Assembly: GCF_005239225.2 (NCBI RefSeq)
Contig: NC_133295.1
Location: 3,100,001 to 3,164,000 of the forward strand
DNA length: 64,000 nt
DNA from: Populus alba
Taxonomy: Eukaryota > Streptophyta > Magnoliopsida > Malpighiales > Salicaceae
Direction of reading: 5' to 3'
Below, in pieces: positions 44,840 through 55,106 of the stretch. Every line of letters starts with the position of its first letter. The stretch's first letter is position 1. The position numbers and the translations under genes are program-made. The notes under the pieces are model-generated. The model was given only the letters and a program-made list of their open reading frames with translations. It did not search any database and had not been told where the DNA came from.

Positions 44840-45110
44840 GAAAGAGGACGGCTCGTTAAAGACCTAATAATTCACAACAATCCAAATGCATCGGCACACT
44901 TTATAAATAGCTCAAGAACCTTCTGGGCCAATCCAACATTGGGTGGACTTGAAGATGCCCTGTTCTTTGAGGACCTTCTGGGAGATGGCAGGACTGGGGT
45001 TTGGTGAGGATGGGCTATACGGTAAGATATATAACAAGAAGAAGGAAGAAAGAGGGCCAGAGATTTTGAAAGCTGCATCCATTTGCTGTTCAATGTACTG
45101 TGGTCGGTGC
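44840..45110. repeat. conserved block before DUF155 fragment, second copy
   Basis: Nearly identical to 33480-33775, ending in TGTACTGTGGT, after which a deletion joins it directly to the DUF155 exon. Confidence 0.6.
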
Positions 45111-45281
45111 TTTGAATTAACTCGGAGATTTGCAAGTCTTGATTTTAAGCTGAAGTTTGTTGAGGTACTTTCTTTGTTAGAAATTCATGTGATTATGTTG
45201 CGCTCTTGCTGCTAGAAAGCTGCTCTAACCGAAGTAGTGTTACGGTGATGTCTTTGCTTGTCTTTGCAGCATAATATTAGA
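45111..45281 (+). pseudogene. DUF155-family gene fragment with a retained intron, copy 3
   Basis: Exon piece FELTRRFASLDFKLKFVE ends GAG|GT at 45164/45165. A 105-bp intron ends AG at 45269, then HNIR. The upstream half of the exon, present in copies 1 and 2, is deleted. Confidence 0.62.
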
Positions 45282-46868
45282 AATTAACAGACATGAAAGG
45301 TTAATATCAACGTCTTCTATACACAAGTCAGGCATGAAAGGTTACGATTGAGGTGGCGCGTGCTGTAAATTTTCAACTAGTCATTACGCGAGAAGACAAT
45401 ACAAGTACATCTGCCATTCTTAAATTATTCCCACCTCTGTTTTTACATTGGCTCCTCGTACAAGTAATAGACTTTAATGGTTACATGACCCGTGCAATAA
45501 TATGAATTAATTTTTTTTTTAACATAAAAATATATATAAAAAATAAAAATTTAAAAATGTTAAGTGTTTTTATAAAGTTATACTCAAGAATCTTAAGTTT
45601 GGCTGCAACGCTTGACCCAATAATAATATTTATAATATTAATAATAATATTAAACTTCCATGACTTAGTTTAAGTAGTCTGATTGCAGTAACGGATCCAA
45701 GAGCATTGAATGTAGGTCTGGCTATAAAGTTGTGTCATAAAAGTGTAATAATTAAATAGATTAATTAAAAAAAAACTTAATAGGAAGAAAAAAACTAATG
45801 AAGAAAAAGAAAAAGAATTGAATTAACTGGGTTAACCTTTCAAACCAGGTTAGCCCGTTAAACTTGGGATCCGTGTCATGAAAATTTGATAACTAAATAG
45901 AAAAGCAAAATTGACTAGTTTACCTAGGATTAATTGGGTTAACTCGTTAAATCAAGATAACTCATCAAGCTCGAGATACTTGTCATAAAAATCTTATAAT
46001 TAAATAGAAAGAAAATTTAATATTAACAAACTAAACTAAACGAAAAAAATTAATTAAAAAAGAAAAACAATTTCGGGTTAACTCGTCAAATTAGGTTAAC
46101 CCATCAAACCCGAGATCCATGTCATGAAAGTCTGGTAATTAAATAATAAAATTTAAAATTAACAAACTAAATTAAAACAAATTTATTAGAAGAAAAATAA
46201 GGGGGAAAAAAAACAAAAAACAAGACAGCCACAGTATTTTTTAGGACATGTTATAATAAAATAAAACAAAAGACTTGCACAATTCCAACGCGGCTTTCCT
46301 GCTGGAGAAGTCTTGGAAAGAATGCAGTCATCTTATTCTGGCTTCTCTTATAGGGCTTTTCCTGATAGCTTCTCTAATGTAAAATGTTATTTTGAAAAGC
46401 TAAATTGATAAATAGCATTTTAAACAGTATAAATATAGCTTTTTTTACCATATCTATTCCAATGAAAAAAAGCCATTTGAAGAGCCATTTATATTGGAAT
46501 GGAAGAAACAAGTGTTTTATTATTTTTTAATAAGTTTGATGTTATTTTTTTTCCACATGGTTATATTTAATTGGTTTATTTTTGTAGTGATCTCACCTTA
46601 TTGGTTTTGGCTCTTTGAAGAGATATATAGAAATAACACTTGTGGAAGAGAAAAGCCATTTTAGCATTTTGTTTAGCTTTTCTCTTGGAGTGTGCAAAAC
46701 AAGCAAAGAAAAATTAAAATATTATTTTTTTATTTTTAGCTCTTCATTTAGCTTCTCATTGGATGCTCTGAACATTCTTAAACATCATCACTTATAGTAT
46801 ATTACGTAGGCATGCCAACTATATAGCCATAAATGCCAGGCTAGCCTAGCTAAAATTAGAGTTTTTAT
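45282..46868. other. intergenic DNA with module D remnant
   Basis: 45282-45480 matches 34238-34430. 45690-46190 contains three degenerate repeats of about 120 bp (GGTTAACTCGTTAAATC-like, then GTCATGAAAATTTG-like). 46265-46370 is a module D piece (GGCTTTCCTGCTGGAGAAGT). No gene. Confidence 0.55.
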
Positions 46869-47169
46869 TCATGAAAATGGGGCTACGATGGGTGAATACC
46901 CAAATATCTTGATTTTCTTTTCAGCTTCAACCCTGTAGTTGCCGGACCACTTTGGTCTTTCTCCTTGAAAAACTTGACCCTGTCCCCAACTTTAAGTTCC
47001 TTGTGGCGAACGAATGCAAGCAAGCCCTTTGAGAGAACTGGCTTTGGAAAATCTCGGACATGGCTATCTTTCAGAGATGCATGGGAGAGGCTTGAAAAAC
47101 TTACCAGGCATTGAGAGTGTCTTGTGAATATATATCCGTCTTGGCTAGCAACTTTGAGAACTTCGCCAT
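46869..47169 (-). pseudogene. beta-type B3 pseudogene
   Basis: Start codon and stop region are recognisable, but the centre is lost. Between GGCTTTGG and AAAATCTCGG about 60 bp encoding the GFVWTFQCSTRKKG part of the fold is deleted, joined at a shared TGG. Smaller indels lie near 46905, 46940, 47085 and 47135. It stands where B3-4 stands in the neighbouring unit. Confidence 0.88.
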
Positions 47170-48760
47170 TTCTTTTTTGTCTTCTTCTTTTTTTTGCTTG
47201 CTTCGTTGCATTATGTGTTAGTATTTTATATAGATGGGGATAGATGACAAGTAAATTAAGTTTTGTTTGAGGGAAAGTATTTTTTTTATATAAATTATTT
47301 TTTTTTGAAAGATGAATTCTTGAAAAATAAATTATTTTTTAATATGTGGTAGTGTCATGGAAAATAAGTTGGAAAATACTTTTCAATATTTGGTTATATT
47401 ATAAAAAATAAACTGAAAAATAATTTATTAATGTTTTTTTTTTTCAAATTTATTACAATAATGAGAAACAAATCTTATAAATTAAAAAAGTTGAACGAGA
47501 ATGAAATTAAAAAAATTAATTTAATTTCATAAATTATCTCAAATAAAATAAATAATAATTAAAATAATAAAGATTAAATTTAATATATATAAAAAAATGA
47601 AAAGATAATAATAATAATAATAATAATAATAAGAAATCAGGCAGTAAAGTTTAAATTTTAATTTTTCTAAAACAAACGAGGCCGGAAGAACATGAAATTA
47701 AAATAGTCGGTGTAAGATGATGTGACAATAGGAAAGGCACCAGAACGTGATCAGCAGAATTTCTGCCACTTCGAAACCAGATTTCAGATTTCCTACATAA
47801 AATATTATTATATTAGAAAACATCCCAGTGCCCACTGCCCCACCATCTACTTCACCCTAGTAGGGATATAGTGATTTATTTGATATGATTTTAATTTTTT
47901 TCATGGATTTTTAAGAGTGTTAGATACTTTTATATTACATGAACCATATTTTATTAAAGAAGCCAGAATTACGATTGAAAGTAGGCTGGACTATTCATTT
48001 AAAAGAAAAACAATAATAAAATTGAATTATTAATTAATTTATATATATTTGTAAATTCAAATATAAAATATGTGACCTTGCCACTTCATAACCCAATCAA
48101 GTTTATGTTTTTAGTGAGCTCATTTAAAGTAATTTTTTTTTTTAATTTTCCTCTTAAACTGATATGATTATGGAATTTGATCCTCTCAAGTGAAGCTAGG
48201 GTTTTTGTTAAGAAGTTAACCAGTAAAAAGCTTTTTTATATATAAAAAATACTATTTTCAACTAGTAATTAAATACTCACATCAATGTAGTTAATAAAAA
48301 TTAAATCGTTGTAGAGTTTTTGTTGTTTTACTTTTTTAATAAAATACGATTCTTTTGGTGGTTTTCTTATATATTGGAATTAAGGTATTTAAAAATTGAT
48401 TTATAGTTTGTTTTGCATTACAATATGTATTAAAAAAAATTAATATTAAATTGATATGTTTTTATACATTTTATTTTTATTTTAACGTATTATTATTAAA
48501 AAAATATAATTTTTATATATTTTCAATTAAAAAACAACACATAACACAATACTAAGAATTAATTAGAATGTTCATTATTGAAAGAGTTTGAAGGATCGAT
48601 ATTCTCTTAAATTTCTCTATTTTTTTTTTTCTATCTTGCTATTGTATCTTGTAACATAGAGAGAGGAAGGGATGAATTAATTAGAATTGATTTATAGTTT
48701 GTATCTTTTTCTCCCCACGACTATGAGATAAATCAATTTTTTTTCTTTCTTTTACACAAT
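47170..48760. other. AT-rich intergenic DNA
   Basis: No gene. 47690-47800 (AAATTAAAATAGTCGGTGTA..., GGCACCAGAA) matches 62640-62745, the upstream flank of B3-6, so it is the old beta promoter region. (AAT)n at 47608-47632. Confidence 0.55.
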
Positions 48761-48908
48761 AATTTCACAATTTAAGTCCAATCCGTTCCATCAATACATT
48801 TTCACTCTCTGTTTTTCTCACTAAAAAAACTTGCTTGTCAAAGAATGATCTTTTTATTTTATATATATATATATTATATATATATATATATATAAAACAA
48901 CAACTTAA

Positions 48909-49117
48909 TAGCGTGTTTGGTAGTGTGGTAGCGGTTGCTTTTTCAAATAGTTTTTTCGTGCCGAAATACATGCCAAATGATTTTTTTTTATTTTTTAAAA
49001 ATCATTTTTGACATCAACACATCAAAACAATTCAAAAAATACAAACCGAACTTAATTTTAACAAAAAAAAATATTTAAATTTAAGCAAAACACAGGTAGA
49101 ACCTCACTGCCAAACAG
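48909..49117. mobile_element. small MITE with TAA target duplication
   Basis: 209 bp. Ends GTGTTTGGTAGTG and, on the complement, CTGTTTGGCAGTG, flanked by TAA (48906-48908 and 49118-49120). It interrupts module E; the paralogue near 38522-38545 reads through. The 3-bp TAA duplication suggests the PIF/Harbinger group. Confidence 0.65.
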
Positions 49118-49119
49118 TA

Positions 49120-49480
49120 ACTTCGTCGAAATCAACCACCGCCGCTTCTGGGCCACAGGTGACATCTCCCTCTCACAATTTCTTCTTATCTCTTGTACCA
49201 ATTTAATTAGCACCGTTATCTTTGCTTCGCAATCTAGACGTAGAAACTATAAAACGCCAACCAAAGACTTCTATCAAAGGCCCAGTAATATAAAATTTAG
49301 TAAATATTGTGCTTTTTAAAATTTAAACCTAAATTTAAAAAAAATTATAAATTAAAATCACGATTCACAATAACAATATATAAACAAATATCATGGTTTT
49401 AAAATGTAATAATATTAAAATATTGTATTTTATAACATCAAACTATGATATTTCAAAAAACAAAAAACAAAAATTTCATA
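49120..49480. repeat. cluster repeat module E, copy 2 (right part)
   Basis: Continues the module E sequence after the MITE (CCGCCGCTTCTGGGCCACAG) and runs into AT-rich DNA matching 38830-39040. No gene. Confidence 0.6.
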
Positions 49481-49730
49481 GTATATTACTTCACTTTTAT
49501 TTTTATTTTTCCCGTGCAAATTACGCAATTTATCTGTGGAATGATTGGCTGGACGTCGAAATGGGTCATTATCGAAGGTTAGCTATTTCAAAATTAACTA
49601 ATGTGAAATCTCCCATGACTCTTTGTAGCTTTCCAAGAATAGCTTTGATACAGACCTCTATAACCATATTCATGGACAGCACCTGTTCCTTTGATAGAGG
49701 CAATATTTTAATTTAACTGTCCTTTCGCAA
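49480..49730. repeat. cluster repeat module F, copy 2
   Basis: Matches 39041-39260. The plus strand is open for about 100 codons in this copy, but the frame is not kept in the others. Confidence 0.55.
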
Positions 49731-50111
49731 TAAAGCAACTTATGTTTTTTAAATTATTTTTTAACAAAAAATATTAAATTTATATTTTATTTATTTATTT
49801 ATTTAATACTTAATACCAAAAATAAAAAACTCAAAACTCAAAACATTTATTTTAATATTTTTTAAATTAAAAATAGTTTTTTAAAAAACATATATTAAAC
49901 CATGTTTTATATTTTTTAAAAAACAAATACCAAATACATGTTAATTTTGTACAATGATTTCGAGGTTGTTTATAGTTGTGATATAAATCATGTTTTATGA
50001 TTTTTAAAATTTATTAATTATATTAAATTAATTTAACAAAACCAAAATTTTAATTTTGAGAAAAAATTATTAATTTTTAAATAATTTTGAAATGCAAAAA
50101 AAAAAAAAATC
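49731..50111. other. AT-rich intergenic DNA
   Basis: Dispersed AT-rich repeat and homopolymer runs; nothing else seen. Confidence 0.5.
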
Positions 50112-50302
50112 TCGCTTATGAACCCAACCAATGTGTATGCACGGCATCTTGAAGAACAAAATTCAAAAGCAAGAAAATCTTTCTTTGAGTGGGACCAACT
50201 GCATGTTGCTGGGGAATTTGATTTCCAAATTAATAATGTGTATGGATGGATGTGGCATGCCTTTTAGTTTTCTGACCCCCTACGAAGGTTCTACTTTCTA
50301 GG
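50112..50302. repeat. cluster repeat module B, copy 3
   Basis: Nearly identical to 38175-38365, with one change that turns the FQFSD glutamine region into a stop (TTTTAGTTTTC), so the peptide frame is broken here. Confidence 0.65.
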
Positions 50303-50334
50303 CTCTAGATTAAAAGTGCCATTTTCACATTTAA

Positions 50335-50992
50335 TATCTTACAAACATGCGCTTAGTTGAGTTTTTTTTTTTTTTTAAAAAAAAAAACGTGTTTTACCAC
50401 TTGTTATTTTGACTTCTTTTTTAACCAAGGGAAAGAAAGGGAATACACAAATACAAAATACAAACCCAACAGAGAGCTACCCCAATGGGTTTCATGGTCA
50501 TGGTTGGTCCATGCTAATATCCACTTTTGGGCTAACCATGATCTGATGTATCTTTCATTGGGCGTACCATCATTGAACTCCCTCAAAGGAAAAGGCCCAC
50601 ACTCCATTGACCATTCGTTAACGCAGCTCGTCCGGGAAAAAAATGTAATATTGAAAAAAAAAATGGAAAAATCAAATGCACAGAACAAGGCACGAGAGAC
50701 CAGGTGTTATATATATATATATATAGGTGCTTAATTTTGGAGGATTTTAAGTTTTTTTATAGCAAAACAAAATTTGTTTTACTGAAAACATAGTTAATCA
50801 TCAGCTATTAATGATTGGATATCCTTCAACGTGTCCAAGTGATGATTGGGGAAGTGGAAATCAACTCCTTATTTGGATTAACATAAGGGATACTGTCGCA
50901 TCTTCGAGAGGAAAAGACTCCAGGGAAACTCTCCTCTGGGCATTAAAAATATCAAGACTCTTCGGCACAAAATTATCAGCTAGAAAACGGTG
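50335..50992. repeat. cluster repeat module A, copy 4, truncated
   Basis: Follows the other copies up to AGCTAGAAAACGG and then switches abruptly to Copia sequence at about 50993. An internal deletion of about 100 bp (near 50513) removes the NSSVCDSAWASF part. Confidence 0.65.
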
Positions 50993-51405
50993 CACTTTGT
51001 CTGTGTCATCAATGGGACGACCAGTAGCAACCAACTGGTCGCAAAAACCTTTAAAGAGTCGAGAAAAATCAGCAATGGATCAAGAGCCGCGTTGCATCAG
51101 CTGAAATTCATCCTTGAATTGTAATTCTCGAGTCTGACCTGTTAGAAAATAAGGCTTCAAGAACTTGCCAGGCCTCATGAGAATGCTATAGTCCCAAAAC
51201 CTCACTCCTAGACTCCTCTATAAGAGAAGACTTAAACTAAGCAGCATCTGATCTGTATGCAATCAGGAACTATAAGAAGGATTTGGCTTTTTGATTCCAT
51301 TAGAGTATGTAACCATGAGGCTTGGAGTGATGATTGTGCCATCTAAAAATCCAAATAGTTATTGACTAGTTAATAGGAGAACAAACTGATTTCTCCACAA
51401 TAGGT

Positions 51406-53025
51406 TGTCACACTCGATATCGCGGCGGTCTTAAAAATTAGTCTTTGGAAAAGAATGGATTTTTGACATTCTATTCTTGGATGGGGAATGGTCTTGTTTA
51501 AGGAGTCACCACTTAGTATTATGATCACTAGGAACCCTATCTGGTTAACAGAGATTCTATGGTTCAAGACTGGTTACGTAAAAGGAAAGATATTATCACC
51601 TCTTAAACGTTCTGCCTAAGGCAGACTGCATTGCTGGTTTTGTCTTAAATTGCTAATATTTTATCGGTTTATGCTATGATAATTTGCTTATAATATTCCT
51701 AACTCTGGCGCCAATAAATATTCAACTACGGATACTTCCAACTCTAGCGTTGGTAAATATTATGTAGCTATAAAATAAATTTAGATCAATATTTTTATTC
51801 CTGACTCTAACGTCAGTGAATAAAAAAAAAAATTTACGCATGTATATATTTTTTATTTTTTCTAGCTAAATAAAATAAAATACAATGAATAATATAAATT
51901 TAAACAAATATTTTTATTTCTGACTCTGACGTTAGTGAATAAACCAATAATTTATGTTATTTTTATTTGTATATAAATATTTTATGTGTTTTTATTTATT
52001 TGAATGGCCCAACTCAGCTCATATGAATTGAGCTGGCCCAATCTAATGACCGGCTAGGCAAAGATAGATGAAGCACGCGTGGAGTGGCTCCACGCATGCA
52101 TCATGCATAGTGCGAAGGTAATTAATTTACCTTCGCACAATGCACAATGCAATGATACATTCAAATTGAATGTACAAAAAAACGAAAGAAAAATGACTTA
52201 CCTGTTCTCTGGAGACGGCGTGGATGGTGGCAGCGCGGTGGCCCTCCTCTGCTTATAGCTTTCCCTCCTGCTTTCCTTTGCTTCTGTACCCGCTGTTCCC
52301 TTTTTTCCTTTGTTTTTCCCTGCTTTCTCGGTCCTTGCGATGAAGAACTGAAGACGGTGCTGGCTTCTCCCTTCAAATCCGGGTCTGGGTTGTGTTGTGT
52401 TTTTGCTCCGTGTTTTTTGTTTTTCACCGTACGTTCCTCGTCTTCCACTCGTCCTCTGTTCTTGGCTTGTTCGTCAAAATCCCCTTCCTGGTTCTGTTTC
52501 TTCCTCCCTTGGTTCGTGCTTTGCTCTGCCTTTTTATAAGGTCCCGAGAGCTTCCCCTAAACCAGTCCTGCCACGAACATGATTGTGGGCAGAGGACGTG
52601 GTCATGATTGGGTTGGCTTTGTTGTCGATTTTCCAGCTTCCCTGTTGAATCAGGATGGAGAAGATGCACGACTGTTCCCCAGCACGGCGCTGTTTCGGCA
52701 GAAATGGGAATTTTCACTTTGTCCCTTGAGCTTTGGAAATTCGGCAATTGAACCTTTAAGCTATTAAAAATTTCTTTTAATTTTGCCATTTGGATTAATT
52801 TCAATTAAATCCCTAAATTATAATACTGTTTACAAAATAATTCTTAATTCCTGGATTGTTCAATTTGATCCTTAATTAACTCTTCAACTTTTAATTCTTC
52901 AATTATTGATCAATTAACTCTCAAATTTTATAATTACATCCCTGAACTTCAAATTTTGTGTTATCTTAACCTTATTGTCAATTATATTTAATTTTTATTA
53001 TTTGTTCAAAAATTAGGTTATGACA
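51406..53025 (-). repeat. solo LTR of an Ogre/Tat-type element
   Basis: 1620 bp, TGTCACACTC ... GGTTATGACA on the plus strand. The first 300 bp resemble the LTR start at 6874 (GATCACTAGGAACCCTATCT against GGTCACTAGGAACCCTAACT), and both minus-strand starts are TGT..TAACC, so it is a related family in the same orientation. The flanking five bases TAGGT and CAAGT agree at three positions, an eroded duplication at best. It splits the Copia gag. Short open frames at 52160-52800 are LTR sequence, not genes. Confidence 0.75.
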
Positions 53026-53135
53026 CAAGTAATTGGAGGAAGTCATTTTAATGGTGAGCATGTACACCATTATATTAAGCGGAAGAATAGGGAATGAAGG
53101 AAAAGACAAGTCGGCCATGGAGATTTGTAAACTTA

Positions 53136-53147
53136 GCTCTGATACCA
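53136..53147 (-). other. primer binding site, initiator Met tRNA type
   Basis: Minus strand TGGTATCAGAGC, the common Copia primer site, six bases inside the LTR end. Confidence 0.75.
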
Positions 53148-53153
53148 TAAAGA

Positions 53154-53476
53154 TGTTTACAGGACAATAGAAATGGTAGAATGTCTCCTTGCCATCATAA
53201 GAAGCTTAAAGTTGGTTCAAATTTTCCTTGAACCAAACCGCTTGTCCTGTCAGTGCCTACGAAGAGTCTCAAGTCTCTCCCATCCTTCAAAGGTGGACAA
53301 GTCTATTCATTATATATTACCATAACGACAGCTATAAAATACAATCTGATATAATAGAAAAAATAAGGATACAATTAATGGTGTAATTATCCTACAGCTA
53401 TACATTAGCAATATTACAGTAACAGAAGAGATTGCAGCGTGTATTATGGAGAATCATGAGATTCTCCCTTGTCAGA
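53154..53476 (-). repeat. Copia 5' LTR with internal foreign insertion
   Basis: TG...CA ends: plus strand TGTTTACAGG at the left, CCCTTGTCA at the right. The body includes minus-strand TGTAGGATAATTACACCATT. 53201-53303 inside it is not LTR but B3-derived sequence. Borders are inferred, since no second LTR is present. Confidence 0.6.
53201..53303 (+). repeat. scrambled inverted copy of B3 pseudogene pieces
   Basis: 53201-53241 is the exact reverse complement of 53536-53576, and 53247-53303 is the exact reverse complement of 53643-53699. Each block is inverted, but their order is the same as in the source, so this is not a simple inversion. The first block includes the deletion joint GAAAATTTGAACCAACTTT that is specific to the neighbouring pseudogene. 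Confidence 0.9.
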
Positions 53477-53477
53477 T

Positions 53478-53747
53478 AGCACCAAGTATCTTAACTTCCT
53501 TTTCAGCTTGAACCCCGTAAAAGGGTGTTGCAGCAGCGGTTTGGTTCAAGGAAAATTTGAACCAACTTTAAGCTTCTTGTTGTGAACGAATGCACTGAAA
53601 GGTCCAGACGAAGTCACTATCATCTATTACTTGAAATTCCACGACTTGTCCACCTTTGAAGGATGGGAGAGACTTGAGACTCTTCGTAGGCACTGACAGT
53701 GTTTTGCTGGTGTCTGTCTTGCCAAGGATCTTAGAGAAGGTTGCCAT
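53478..53747 (-). pseudogene. alpha-type B3 pseudogene
   Basis: The start region (GTTGCCATTTTAGGC, as in B3-5) and the KTLSVP part are intact. A deletion removes LSKGW-type sequence and the central loop (between CGAATGCA and CTGAAAGG), another removes the DLVGD-type turn before TTAAGCTTCTTG, and the last codons are cut off by the Copia LTR. It occupies the alpha position of its unit. Confidence 0.88.
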
Positions 53748-54080
53748 TTTAGGCCTCGCAAAAAGAAGAAATTACGTATCCTTTCTTGCTGTGTTGTGTT
53801 GCTAAACAGATGCTACAAGTCAAATCCAGCCACCGCTTCTGTGCCAAAGCTGACATCCCGCTTTCTCACAATTTGTTATTATCTCTTGTAGAAACGTCAT
53901 CTTTGGTTCGCTGTCAAGACTTAGAAACTTTAAAACGCCAATACCAAAGACTTCCATCAAAGACCCAAATTTTTTTTTCTATCACTATCAACCGAAAAAT
54001 TAATTTCAAATTAATAATGTGTACGGATGGAGGTGGCATGCCTTTCAGTTTTCTGACCCCCTTCGAAGGTTCTCGGCTCA
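53748..54080. repeat. modules E and B, partial copies
   Basis: 53815-53985 is module E (CACCGCTTCTGTGCCAAAGC). 53995-54080 is the end of module B (GGTGGCATGCCTTTCAGTTT). The promoter region expected behind an alpha gene, with its minisatellite, is absent: module E follows about 70 bp behind the start codon. Confidence 0.6.
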
Positions 54081-54114
54081 GTGCCATTTTCACATTTATT
54101 ATCTTACAATCATG

Positions 54115-54127
54115 TGCCTAGGTGACT

Positions 54128-54158
<31 letters not shown>

Positions 54159-54340
54159 CAACGTATTTTACCACTTGTTATTTTTGACTTCTTTTTTTTT
54201 ACCAAGGGAAAGAAAGGGGATATACAGATACAAAATACAAACCCAACAGAGAGCTACCCCAATGAGTTTCATGGTCATGTTGGTCCATGCATATACCTAG
54301 CTCAAGAAATAGTTCAGTCTGCACAGAACAAGGCACGAGA
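54115..54340. repeat. cluster repeat module A, copy 5 (partial)
   Basis: First third of module A (CCAATGAGTTTCATGGTCAT), then a jump from TTCAGTCTGC to ACAGAACAAGGCACGAGAGA, skipping about 200 bp. Confidence 0.6.
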
Positions 54341-54439
54341 GACCAAGCGTTATATATATATATTCACATCAGAGGTGCTTAATTTTGGAGGATTTTCAGT
54401 TTTTTTTATAGCAATTTTGTTTTTTTTCATGCACAGAAT

Positions 54440-55106
54440 AATTAACGCATGCGGCTGCAACAAAGCCCAATGGATCACTGGCTCGGGCCAATAATTTGAA
54501 CTCAGCCTAAAAAAAAAAATTAAAAAATTAAAAATTATGTGTATGTATAAATAAAAAATAATATATATTTATTGGTTTATTCACTAATGCAAGAGTCATG
54601 AATAAAAATACTAATTTTAAATTTATTTTATTTTAGCTACATAAAAATAAAAATATATGTATATATAAAAATAAATTTTATTTTTATTTTATTTCAATGA
54701 CATTAGAGTCGGGAATAAAAAATATGGATTTAATTTTTTTTTTCATAATTATATAATATTTTACCAGCGTCAGAGTTAGAAGTATCCGTAGTTGAATATT
54801 CATTAGCGCCTGAGTCAAGAATATCACACGCAAATTATCATAGCATAAACCAACAAAACATTAGCAATTTATGATAAAAATAACAATGCAGCCTGCCTCA
54901 GGTAAGACGTTTAAGGAATAATAATATCTTTTTTTTTGCGTGACCAGTCCCATACCATAAAATCTCTGCTGATCAATTAGGGTTCCTAGTGACTATAATA
55001 CTAGGTGACAACTCTTTAAATATAACCATTCCCCATTAAAAATAGGATGCCAAAAATCCATTTTTTCAATATTATTTTTAAGACCATCACGATGTCGCGT
55101 GCGACA
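54440..55106 (+). repeat. LTR fragment, Ogre/Tat type, opposite orientation
   Basis: Reverse-complement relative of 51406-52050: it ends GCGTGCGACA at 55106 and contains ATTAGGGTTCCTAGTGACTA and AGTTAGAAGTATCCGTAGTT. The 5' part of the LTR is missing. Confidence 0.7.

Larger units (their letters stand above)
50993..53476 (-). mobile_element. truncated Ty1/Copia retrotransposon
   Basis: Minus strand. The 5' LTR is at about 53154-53476, the primer site TGGTATCAGAGC (53136-53147) follows, and a gag remnant reads to 50993, interrupted by a solo LTR at 51406-53025. The gag part includes an FQLMQRGSWSIADFSRLFKG region and CDQLVATGRPIDDT, typical of plant Copia UBN2-type gag. Everything 3' of gag is missing. 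The LTR abuts the alpha-type B3 pseudogene inside its C-terminal codons, so the element inserted into that gene. Confidence 0.75.

Noticed and set aside
52161..52804. two minus-strand frames of 95 and 126 codons
   Set aside because: Inside the solo LTR, low complexity, no domain.
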